This document shows positions 1-6,800 of a DNA stretch of 8,735 nucleotides, one piece after another. The stretch comes from Anaerolineales bacterium. GTDB lineage: Bacteria; Chloroflexota; Anaerolineae; Epilineales; JAANWY01. Under the pieces are notes generated by a model. The model saw only the letters and a program-made list of their open reading frames with translations. It ran no database searches and was not told the origin of the DNA. The stretch is taken from positions 1 to 8,735 of the forward strand of contig JAANWY010000206.1 in NCBI GenBank assembly GCA_018263655.1, given 5' to 3'. The translations under genes and the position numbers were made by a program. Within the stretch, counting starts at the first letter, position 1, and each line of letters begins with the position of its first letter.

Positions 1-1064
1 TCGTCACCCAGCAGGAGTTCGAGGCGCTGCTGGCAGAGGAGCAGAGGAGCAGAGGAGCGGAGGAGCAGGGGAGCAAGGGAGCAGGGGAGCAAGGGAGCAG
101 GGGAGCAGGGGAGCAGGGGAGCAAGGGAGCAGGGGAGCGGGGGAGCAGGGGGGCAGGGGAGCAGGGGAGCAAGAGGGAATTCAGCTTTGCAGCGACTTCG
201 GCAATCCGCAATCCGCAATCCGCAATCCGAAATGTGGTGATGATCCAGTGCGTGGGGCCGGCCGAAGACTACTGCAGCCGCATCTGCTGCACGACGGCGC
301 TGAAGAACGCCCTGATGCTCAAGAAACTGAAGCCGGAGGCGGACGTCACCGTCATCTACCGCGACATCCGGACCTACGGCTTCAAGGAGAAACTGTACAC
401 CGAGGCGCGGCGAGCCGGCGTGCGCTTCGCGCGCTACGATTTCGACCGTAAGCCGGAAGTGTCGCACAGCGACGATGGCTTGAGCGTGCGGGTGTGGGAG
501 CCGATCTTGGGAACTGAGTTGGCATTAGAGCCTGACCTGTTGGTTCTGAGCACGCCCGTGGTGCCCTCTGAAGGAGCTCAAGAGTTAGCTACCCGGCTGA
601 AGGTGCCAGTGGATCTGGATGGGTGGTTCCAGGAGGCGCACGTCAAGCTGCGGCCGGTGGACTTCTCGTCGGATGGGGTCTTCATGGCCGGCCTGGCCCA
701 CTATCCGAAGCTGCTCGACGAGACCATTGTCCAGGCTCAGGCCGCAGCGGCGCGTGTGGCGTCTCTGCTGTCGAAGGATGCGCTGGAGGCCGGCGGACGG
801 GTGGCGTCTGTGAACGAGTCACTGTGCGTGGGCTGCCTGACCTGCGTGCGAACGTGTCCGTACGATGTGCCCCAGATCAAGCCCGACTTGACCGGCGTGG
901 GCGGTATCCTGGGGGCGGCCTACATTGAGGCGGCTATGTGCCATGGCTGCGGATCGTGTGCGGCTGCCTGCCCGGCCAAGGCTATTGATCTGATGCACTA
1001 CGCCGATGCGCAGGTGTTGCCCAAGCTAGATGCGTTGTTCGCATCGGAGCGTGCGTTTTCGTAG
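1..1064 (+). CDS. hdrA: HdrA-like iron-sulfur flavoprotein, copy 1 (C-terminal part, 5' end outside window)
   Basis: Part of an HdrA, the FAD and Fe-S subunit of heterodisulfide-reductase-type electron-bifurcating complexes in the cytoplasm. The frame is open from base 3 to the TAG at 1062-1064, so the ATG at 234 and the GTG before it are internal codons and not the start. Seen in order: a short HdrA segment; a low-complexity linker encoded by octamer and heptamer repeats (64-230); the HdrA motif MIQCVGPAEDYCSRICC (240-290); a long conserved region ending near DETIVQAQAAAA; and two C-terminal ferredoxin motifs, CVGCLTCVRTCP and CHGCGSCAAACP, which should each bind a [4Fe-4S] cluster. It is closely similar to the last third of the hdrA at 3832-8586; the first 105 nt are identical to 7550-7654. 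The extreme C-terminus (after about 1000) differs between the copies. It lies 96 nt upstream of mvhD, its expected partner. Whether copy 1 also carries the GltD-like insert cannot be seen. Confidence 0.93.
   Translation, partial: VTQQEFEALLAEEQRSRGAEEQGSKGAGEQGSRGAGEQGSKGAGERGSRGAGEQGSKREFSFAATSAIRNPQSAIRNVVMIQCVGPAEDYCSRICCTTALKNALMLKKLKPEADVTVIYRDIRTYGFKEKLYTEARRAGVRFARYDFDRKPEVSHSDDGLSVRVWEPILGTELALEPDLLVLSTPVVPSEGAQELATRLKVPVDLDGWFQEAHVKLRPVDFSSDGVFMAGLAHYPKLLDETIVQAQAAAARVASLLSKDALEAGGRVASVNESLCVGCLTCVRTCPYDVPQIKPDLTGVGGILGAAYIEAAMCHGCGSCAAACPAKAIDLMHYADAQVLPKLDALFASERAFS
64..175 (+). repeat. In-frame octamer tandem repeat (AGCAGGGG)x14
   Basis: Fourteen consecutive 8-nt units of AGCAGGGG with small variants (AGCAAGGG, AGCGGGGG, GGCAGGGG; the last is AGCAAGAG). 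They lie inside hdrA copy 1 and encode a Gly/Ser/Glu/Gln/Arg/Lys-rich linker, with the amino-acid pattern repeating every 24 nt. Neither the unit nor its complement produces a stop codon in any frame. The paralogous site in copy 2 (7613-7652) has only five units. Confidence 0.95.
203..230 (+). repeat. Heptamer tandem repeat (AATCCGC)x4 inside hdrA copy 1
   Basis: Four 7-nt units (three AATCCGC and one AATCCGA), read as an Ile/Arg/Asn/Pro/Gln/Ser/Ala string just before the conserved VVMIQCVG motif. Copy 2 has a different heptamer (AAGACGN then ACCACGN) at the equivalent place (7680-7728). Confidence 0.93.
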
Positions 1065-1083
1065 CGAGTTTGTTTGTTCGGCA

Positions 1084-1127
1084 AGGTCTCCTGACCGCAG
1101 CCGCAACGGGACTCGGTCGGGAGACCT
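1084..1127 (+). repeat. 14-bp stem inverted repeat in the hdrA-mvhD gap
   Basis: Left arm 1084-1097 (AGGTCTCCTGACCG) pairs with right arm 1114-1127 (CGGTCGGGAGACCT) with a single T/G wobble, around a 16-nt loop. No T-run follows the right arm, so it does not look like a standard intrinsic terminator. It may be a REP-like or mobile hairpin, or an RNA-processing or stabilising element. It ends 33 nt before the mvhD start and occupies nearly half of the gap. Confidence 0.75.
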
Positions 1128-1160
1128 CGCCCAACATCGAAGGTGGGAGTCTGTTAGACA

Positions 1161-1580
1161 ATGACTGATAACGGTTTTGAGCCCGACATCGTGGCATTCT
1201 GCTGCCGGCACTGCGCCTACGCGGCGGCCGACCTGGCCGGCAGCATGCGCCTCGATTACCCGGCGTCGCTCAAGGTGGTTGAGGTACCGTGCACGGGCAA
1301 GTTCGATGTGCTGTACGCCCTGCGGGCCTTCGAGGACGGCGCCGATGGCGTGATGGTGGCCGGTTGACTGCCTGGCGACTGCCATTACCTGGAAGGTAAT
1401 CTAAACGCTCGCAAACGAGTTGAATACGCCCAGAAGCTGGTCGAGGAGATTGGCCTCAACGGCCGGCGCGTTCAGATGATCAACGTCTCTGCCGCTATGG
1501 GGGCGCAGTTCGCCTTTGCCGCCGCTGAGATAACGGCCGAGATCAAGGGGATCGGGCCTAACCCGCTGCGTGAGAGGTGA
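1161..1580 (+). CDS. mvhD: MvhD/HdrA-partner delta subunit, probable selenoprotein (Sec69, UGA at 1365-1367)
   Basis: Small [2Fe-2S] protein of the MvhD family, which relays electrons from a hydrogenase or dehydrogenase to HdrA. Read straight, the frame stops at TGA 1365-1367 after 68 residues. Read through, it continues without interruption for 70 more residues to TGA 1578-1580, giving 139 residues, the usual family length. The UGA falls in the signature ADGVMVAG-U-LPGDCHYLEGN, where relatives have Cys (GC..GDCHY). The second half keeps family features up to the C-terminal GPNPLRER. Cysteines are at 14, 15, 18, 44 and 74. The start ATG 1161 is preceded by AAGGTGGGAG (1140-1149), a moderate ribosome site. 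Known from the family: Sec-containing MvhD/VhuD proteins exist. Inferred: this UGA encodes Sec, supported by the hairpin at 1384-1400. Less likely: a pseudogene or an error changing TGC/TGT to TGA. The gene lies between hdrA copy 1 and the kinase, and its stop codon overlaps the kinase ribosome-binding site. Confidence 0.9.
1365..1400 (+). promoter_or_regulatory. Putative bacterial SECIS element after the mvhD UGA
   Basis: The UGA at 1365-1367 is followed by a perfect 7-bp stem, ATTACCT (1384-1390) with AGGTAAT (1394-1400), closed by the loop GGA (1391-1393); pairing only 6 bp would give the loop TGGAA. The loop begins 24 nt after the UGA and has G in its first two positions. As I recall the bacterial SECIS consensus, the apical loop lies roughly 16-37 nt downstream and carries a G near its start, so this fits. 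It would bind SelB and direct selenocysteine insertion. Confidence 0.75.
1574..1580 (+). promoter_or_regulatory. Ribosome-binding site of the kinase gene, overlapping the mvhD stop
   Basis: GAGGTGA lies 7 nt before ATG 1588 and contains the mvhD stop TGA (1578-1580). It decides in favour of ATG 1588 over the in-frame GTG at 1570, which lies upstream of this site. The overlap suggests translational coupling of the kinase to full-length mvhD. Confidence 0.7.
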
Positions 1581-1587
1581 GTGTGGA

Positions 1588-2763
1588 ATGACTGTTGCAC
1601 CCAGTACACTCCGACGATTCGAGATCTTCGAAGAATTCACGGATGATGAGCTAGCCGAAGTCGCCAAGCTCTGCCGTGAGGAACGGCACCACGACGCCGC
1701 CAAGCTCTTCGGCGAGGGAGACTCGGCCGAGAAGCTGCATCTCGTCCTGGAAGGCAAGGTTTCCTTGGACAAGAAGGTGCAGTTGGGCCGGAGCGGATCG
1801 AGCCGGCAGGCCACAGTGAGTATCCAGGGGCCAGGTCAGGCCGTCGGCTGGTCGAGTCTGGTTGCGCCACACATCTACACCATGTCGGGCGTGTGCATCG
1901 AACCGACCAAGCTGCTGGTGCTTGAGAGCGACGATATGCGTCGTTTTGTGGCTCAAGAGCCGGAGGCCGGCGTGAAGCTCATGAATGCCATCGCCACGCT
2001 CGTTCGAGACCGTCTGGAGGCGACGACCAAGACCTTGACGTACTTTCTGTCCATCATTTCTCACGAACTGCGATCGCCGCTGGCCGCCATCGAGAACTAT
2101 CTGGAAGTCATGCTGGGCGGATTTGCCGGGGACTTCACCGCCAAGCAGACGAGAATGTTGGAGCGAAGCGCTCTGAGGGTCAAGGATCTGCGCGCTCTGA
2201 TCAGCGACGTTCTTGATCTGGCGCGGATGCAGCCGGAGCACATCCAGGCGGATTTCGAGTGGTTCGATCCCATGGAGATTTGCGCGGAAGCCATCGAAGA
2301 CGTTCGTCTGGCAGCCCAGGAGAAAGGGATCGACGTCGAAGTTGATGCGCCACCCAGGGTCGACCGAATCGTGGGGGCGCGCCGGCGCCTGCGTCAGGTT
2401 TGCTCCAATTTACTGTCGAACGCGATCAAGTACTCACTTGAAGGCGGCGAGGTTATCGTCCGCGTCCAAGATAAGCCTGATGGCCTAGTTATCGAAGTAC
2501 TGGATGAGGGAATTGGGATCCCCGCTGAGGAGCAGGAGCATATCTTCGAGGACTTCTTCCGTGCCCGGAATGTCAGTGAGGTGAATGGTACAGGCCTGGG
2601 CCTGTCGATTGTCAAGAAAATCGTCGAAGCCCACGCCGGAGAGATTTCGTTCGAGAGCCCGTATGAGCCAGGGAAGCAAGGTGCCAAGTTCGCGGTCGCC
2701 ATCTCGAAAGATCTGGCCACGTCGGCCATGAAACAGGAGGAGTGGGAAGCCGCGCATGCGTGA
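1588..2763 (+). CDS. Soluble sensor histidine kinase with N-terminal cNMP-binding-like domain
   Basis: A 391-residue kinase of the two-component type that should autophosphorylate on His and pass the phosphate to a receiver, probably the next gene. Seen: a Crp-like cyclic-nucleotide-binding fold at about residues 8-125, a linker helix, a HisKA domain with the H-box ISHELRSP (phosphoacceptor His159), and a HATPase domain with N box SNLLSNAIKYS (Asn278), G1 box DEGIGIP (Asp306) and G2 box GTGLGLSIV (334-342). There is no signal peptide or membrane segment, so the input is cytoplasmic. The usual Arg-Ser/Thr-Ala of the phosphate-binding cassette is not evident; the region reads GWSSLVAPHIYTMSG, so cyclic nucleotide binding is doubtful. 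Start ATG 1588 is chosen for the SD at 1574-1580, 7 nt after the end of mvhD. The C-terminal tail after the HATPase is short and ends just where an inverted repeat begins. The ligand sensed is unknown. Confidence 0.92.
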   Translation: MTVAPSTLRRFEIFEEFTDDELAEVAKLCREERHHDAAKLFGEGDSAEKLHLVLEGKVSLDKKVQLGRSGSSRQATVSIQGPGQAVGWSSLVAPHIYTMSGVCIEPTKLLVLESDDMRRFVAQEPEAGVKLMNAIATLVRDRLEATTKTLTYFLSIISHELRSPLAAIENYLEVMLGGFAGDFTAKQTRMLERSALRVKDLRALISDVLDLARMQPEHIQADFEWFDPMEICAEAIEDVRLAAQEKGIDVEVDAPPRVDRIVGARRRLRQVCSNLLSNAIKYSLEGGEVIVRVQDKPDGLVIEVLDEGIGIPAEEQEHIFEDFFRARNVSEVNGTGLGLSIVKKIVEAHAGEISFESPYEPGKQGAKFAVAISKDLATSAMKQEEWEAAHA

Positions 2764-2765
2764 AA

Positions 2766-2968
2766 CGTGATGCGTGTTGCGTAAAGAACCAAGCGGGTAA
2801 CCGTTCAGGTGGTGGGAACCCTTGCGAAGGTTTGTCACTCGCATTCGGGTCGAGGTGCCCCTCGCCAGTCGAAAGTCGGCCTCTTGCCTGGGCGCTGCCA
2901 CGGCTGCTCCTAACCTTCGCAAGGGTAGCTGAACGCTTACCCAAGCGGAACACGCAACGCGCAATACG
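2766..2968 (+). repeat. Large nested inverted repeat filling the kinase-regulator gap
   Basis: Three pairs of arms are nested around one centre. The outer pair is 2766-2782 with 2952-2968 (14 of 17 match) and consists of degenerate ACGCAAC-type heptamers in opposite orientations. The middle pair is GGGTAACCGTTCAG 2795-2808 with 2929-2942 (13 of 14). The inner pair is ACCCTTGCGAAGGTT 2818-2832 with 2912-2926 (15 of 15). The loop (2833-2911) holds a small hairpin, CGAGG/CCTCG, at 2851-2864. No convincing gene lies in it. It could be a non-autonomous mobile or REP/MITE-like element, or a structured RNA that sets relative expression of the kinase and regulator. It starts 3 nt after the kinase stop and ends 2 nt before the regulator's ribosome site. 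Confidence 0.85.
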
Positions 2969-2970
2969 GC

Positions 2971-2977
2971 AGAGGAG
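2971..2977 (+). promoter_or_regulatory. Ribosome-binding site for the double-receiver gene
   Basis: AGAGGAG lies 8 nt before the GTG at 2986 and supports this non-ATG start. The next in-frame ATG is inside the first receiver domain, after its acidic pocket. Confidence 0.7.
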
Positions 2978-2985
2978 AAACGTCT

Positions 2986-3750
2986 GTGAGAGTGAGAAAA
3001 GAACCCTATATTCTAGTCGTCGACGATGATCCCGATATGCTGGAGATCATCACGACTGTATTGGATACGCAGCCCTATCGGCTGCGGACGGCCAGAGATG
3101 GTATGGAATGTCTTGAGTTGGCCGAAGAGGAAATCCCGGACCTGCTGATCCTCGACCTGCTTATGCCGAGGATGGATGGATTCGGTGTCATCAGAGAGTT
3201 GCGAAGCAGTCCGAAGTATGCCAATCTGTCCATCATCATCTTGACTACCGTCATCGAAGACGCCAGCCGGCGGCGCTACGAGCTGGAGACTGGCATGGGG
3301 ATGGACGTCCAAGACTACATCGAAAAACCGGTCGCCCCAGCCGAGCTGCTGAATCGCGTGAAGGCGATTCTGGAGCAACCCTATATCCTGGTGGCTGACG
3401 ACGACCCCGACATGCTTGAAAGCATCACGAGCGTGCTGAGGAGCCGGCCCTTCAAGCTGCAGACCGCCAAAGACGGCCACCAGTGCGTGGAGATGATTGG
3501 GAAGAAGGTTCCAGACCTGTTGATCCTCGATCTGCTCATGCCCAAGATGGACGGGTTCGGTGTGATTCGGGAGTTGAGGAAGAACCCCCGCTACGCCGAT
3601 ATATCCATCATCGTCCTAACTGCCGTTATCGAAGATGCCAGCCGGCGTCGCTACGAGCTGGAAACAGGTCGGGAGATGAAGGTGCAGGCCTACCTCGAGA
3701 AGCCGGTAGCGCCTGCCGAACTGCTGCGTCGCGTGAACGAAGTGCTGTAG
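2986..3750 (+). CDS. Response regulator with two tandem receiver domains and no output domain
   Basis: 254 residues made of two CheY-like receivers. Receiver 1 (about residues 7-129) has the acidic pocket Asp13-Asp14, phosphoacceptor Asp57 in LILDLLMPRMDG, Thr87 and Lys114 in EKPVAP. Receiver 2 (132-254) has Asp138-Asp139, Asp182, Thr212 and Lys239. All key residues are offset by exactly 125, and my hand alignment gives about 71% identity (87 of 123), so this is an internal tandem duplication with both sites intact. No DNA-binding, GGDEF or other output domain follows. The protein may act by protein-protein contact, as a phosphate sink, or in a relay. The start is GTG 2986, preceded by AGAGGAG. 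It lies directly downstream of the kinase and upstream of hdrA copy 2, so the kinase is the likely phosphodonor. The target is unknown. Confidence 0.93.
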   Translation: MRVRKEPYILVVDDDPDMLEIITTVLDTQPYRLRTARDGMECLELAEEEIPDLLILDLLMPRMDGFGVIRELRSSPKYANLSIIILTTVIEDASRRRYELETGMGMDVQDYIEKPVAPAELLNRVKAILEQPYILVADDDPDMLESITSVLRSRPFKLQTAKDGHQCVEMIGKKVPDLLILDLLMPKMDGFGVIRELRKNPRYADISIIVLTAVIEDASRRRYELETGREMKVQAYLEKPVAPAELLRRVNEVL

Positions 3751-3762
3751 ATGTAGGAATTT

Positions 3763-3776
3763 CGGATTGCGGATTT
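3763..3776 (-). repeat. Heptamer pair (minus orientation) after the regulator gene
   Basis: CGGATTG then CGGATTT, the complement of the AATCCG-type heptamer, lies 13 nt after the regulator stop. Together with the plus-oriented array at 3844-3885 it brackets the gap and the hdrA start, much like the outer arms around the gap at 2764-2985. Confidence 0.6.
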
Positions 3777-3831
3777 TGAAGTTTTCCACTCCGCAGTCCA
3801 CGATCCGAAGAGGAATGGGGTGAGGTGGGAC

Positions 3832-6800
3832 ATGAAACGTCCGAAATCCCAAACTCGAAATCCGCTATCCGCTATCCGCTATCCGCAACGCCGTCCTGAG
3901 CCTGTCGAAGGGTCCGCTATCGGCGCGGTGATGGTCGTCGGCGGAGGCATCGCCGGCATCCAGGCCTCGCTGGACCTGGCCGAGGCTGGCTTCAAGGTCC
4001 ACTTGGTGGAGTCCAAATCGGCTATTGGCGGGCACATGGCACAGCTTGACAAGACTTTTCCTACCGACGACTGTGCCATGTGCACCATCAGCCCCAAGCT
4101 GGTGGAGACGGGCCGGCATCTCAATATAGAAATCCTGGTTGACAGCGAGGTCATCGGTCTCACCGGCGAGGCGGGTGACTTCACGGCAACCGTTCGGCGT
4201 AAGCCACGATACATCGACATCGACAAGTGCAATGGCTGCGGTGACTGTGCCGAAGTCTGCCCGGTGATCATACCTGGCCGCTTCGACGAGGGGCTGAAAG
4301 TCCAGCGTGCCGCCTACCGCCTCTACCCCCAGGCCATCCCCAACGCCTATGCCATCGAGAAGCTGGGCATTGCTCCATGCCGCGACGCCTGCCCCACAGG
4401 ACAGCGGGCCCAGGGCTATATCGCCCTCATCCGCGAAGGCCGCTACGAGGACGCCCTGCGGGTCATCAAGGAAGACAACCCCTTCCCTGGTATCTGTGGC
4501 CGCATCTGCAACCATCGCTGCGAGGACGCCTGCAACCGGTCTCTGGTAGACGAACCTGTAGACATCCGGGCGCTGAAGCGCTTCATCATTGACAAAGTGT
4601 ACGCCAAGCCCCGCGTGCCACGGGAGCGGTGCGAGGTCAAGTACGACAAGCGGGTAGCCATCATCGGTGGCGGCCCGTGTGGTCTAACAGCGGCCCAGGA
4701 CCTGGTCATGCTCGGCTATCCTGTTACCGTCTTCGAGGCCTTGCCGGTCGCCGGCGGCATGCTGCGTGTGGGGGTGCCCGAATACCGCTTGCCCGCAGCC
4801 GTCATCGAGCGCGAGATCGCCGACATTGTGGATCTGGGCGTGGACCTGCGGCTCAACCATCCGGTTGAAAACCTGGACAAGGTTTTCGAGCAGGGGTACG
4901 AGGCCGCCCTCATCGCCGTGGGGGCGCACGAGGGCATCCGCCCGCGCATCCCTGGCGCCAATCTGGGCGGCGTGCTGATCAACACCCGTTTCCTACGGGA
5001 CGTGCGATTGGGCAATCCGCCCGAGTTGGGCGACAAGGTCTGCGTCATCGGCGCCGGCGACGTCGCCATGGATGTGGCCCGTACAGCCGTCCGCATGGGG
5101 AAGAAGGTCCACATTCACTACCGCCGTTCCCGTGAGCAAGCCACCGGTGACAAAGAGGAAATCCGTCACGCTGAAGAGGAAGGCGTTGTCTTCAATTTCC
5201 TTTCCAACCCGGTGGAGATCATCAGCGATGGGAACGGACGTGTGGTCAGCATGCGTTGCGCCCGCATGGAGTTGGGTGAGCCCGACGCCAGTGGACGGCC
5301 GCGGCCAGTGACCATCCCGGGCTCGGAGTACTCTGTGCCCTGTGACAACGTCATTTTCTCCATTGGTCAGCGGGCCGGCCTGGCTTTCATTCCTGAAGAC
5401 GCCGGCGTGGGCCTGACCGAATCGAACACCATCGCCGTCAACCCCAACACCCTGGCAGCGACGCGGCCTGATGTATTCGCCGCTGGAGATGCGGTCAGCG
5501 GCACGGCTTTCGTCATCGATGCCATCGCCTCTGGTCATCGAGCTGCTGAGAGCATCCACCGCTACCTGCAAGGTGAGCATTTGGAGCCGCCGCCCGAGCC
5601 TGAACTGCCCGTCGTCAGTATGACGCATGAGGAGATCCAAGAACAGATACGGGCCGGCGAGGTGAAACCAACGCCGCGCCAGGGTGTGCCGGAACTGCCG
5701 GTCGAGGAGCGGACAGACAGTTTTGAGGAAGTGACCAGAGGTTATACTGATGAACTAGCACAGGCCGAAGCGGCGCGCTGTCTGGCTTGCGGAATTTGCT
5801 CTGAGTGCCTGAGTTGCCAGTATCATTGCGGTCTCGGGGCCATTGATCACAACATGGTCGAGCAGATAGAGGAGGTCAACGTCGGCGCGGTGATCTTGGC
5901 TCCAGGCTATCAGGCGTATCAGGCTGAACTGTCGCAAGAATTTGGATGGGGGCGCTATCCGAACGTCGTGACGGCGCTGCAATTCGAACGCCTGTTGAAC
6001 GCTGGCGGCCCCACCGATGGACACGTCCAGCGTCCATCCGATGGTAAGACGCCGAAGAAGATTGCCTTCCTGCAGTGCATTGGCTCCCGCGATCAGTCCC
6101 ACGACTACTGCTCGGCCGTCTGCTGCATGTATGCGACTAAGGAAGCCAGCATGGCCGTGGAGCACGAACCTGATACGGAAGTCCACGTTTTCATGATGGA
6201 CATGCGGGCCTTCAGCAAGGGCTACGAGGAGTACTACCACCGCGCTCGTGACAAACACGGTATCAAGTACACTCGCTGCCGAGTCTCGTCGGTTACGCAG
6301 AAGCCAGAAGACCACAACCTTGTCGTGCGTTACGTTCCATCTGAACTCTCAGACGGCGCAATACGCAATACGCAATACGCAACACGCGAAGAAGAATTTG
6401 ACATGGTCGTCCTCTCCGTCGGTATGGAGATGTCGGAGAGTGTGCGCGAGTTGGGTCGCGAGCTGGGGGTAGAGTTGGACGAGTATGGTTTCTGCCACAC
6501 TGTACAGTTCCAGCCACTGGAAACGAGCAAACCTGGCGTCTACGCCGCCGGCCCCTTCCGCGAGCCGAAGGACATCCCGGAGACGGTGATCGATGCTAGC
6601 GGAGCAGCGGCACTGGCCGGCGGACTGCTGGCGCCGGAGCGAGGCACCCTCGTCACGCACGAGGAGTATCCGCCAGAGCGGGACGTGTTGCAGGAGGAGC
6701 CGCGCATCGCGGTCTTCGTCTGCCACTGTGGGAGCAACATCGCCGGCTTCCTGGACGTGCCTGGCGTGGCCGAATACGCGAAATCGCTACCGAACGTGAT

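Noticed and set aside
64..175. CRISPR-like array
   Set aside because: The units are 8 nt, directly contiguous and without unique spacers; it is a coding tandem repeat.
234..1064. An independent gene starting at ATG 234
   Set aside because: The frame is open upstream to the window edge and homologous to the internal part of the large hdrA, so 234 is an internal Met.
1084..1127. Rho-independent terminator
   Set aside because: The stem is strong but no run of T follows it.
1161..1367. A complete 68-residue protein ending at TGA 1367
   Set aside because: It would lack the conserved second half of MvhD, which is present in the same frame immediately after the TGA; read-through with Sec explains both halves better.
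1401..1814. Minus-strand ORF of 137 residues
   Set aside because: It overlaps mvhD and the kinase, both with clear family motifs; its translation is compositionally odd and shows no motif.
2742..3029. A small plus-strand gene in the kinase-regulator gap
   Set aside because: The ORF spans the inverted repeat and overlaps both neighbours in another frame; no ribosome site or protein motif supports it.
3013..3480. Long minus-strand ORF of 155 residues opposite the regulator
   Set aside because: It is the complement of strongly conserved receiver-domain codons and has no recognisable domain.
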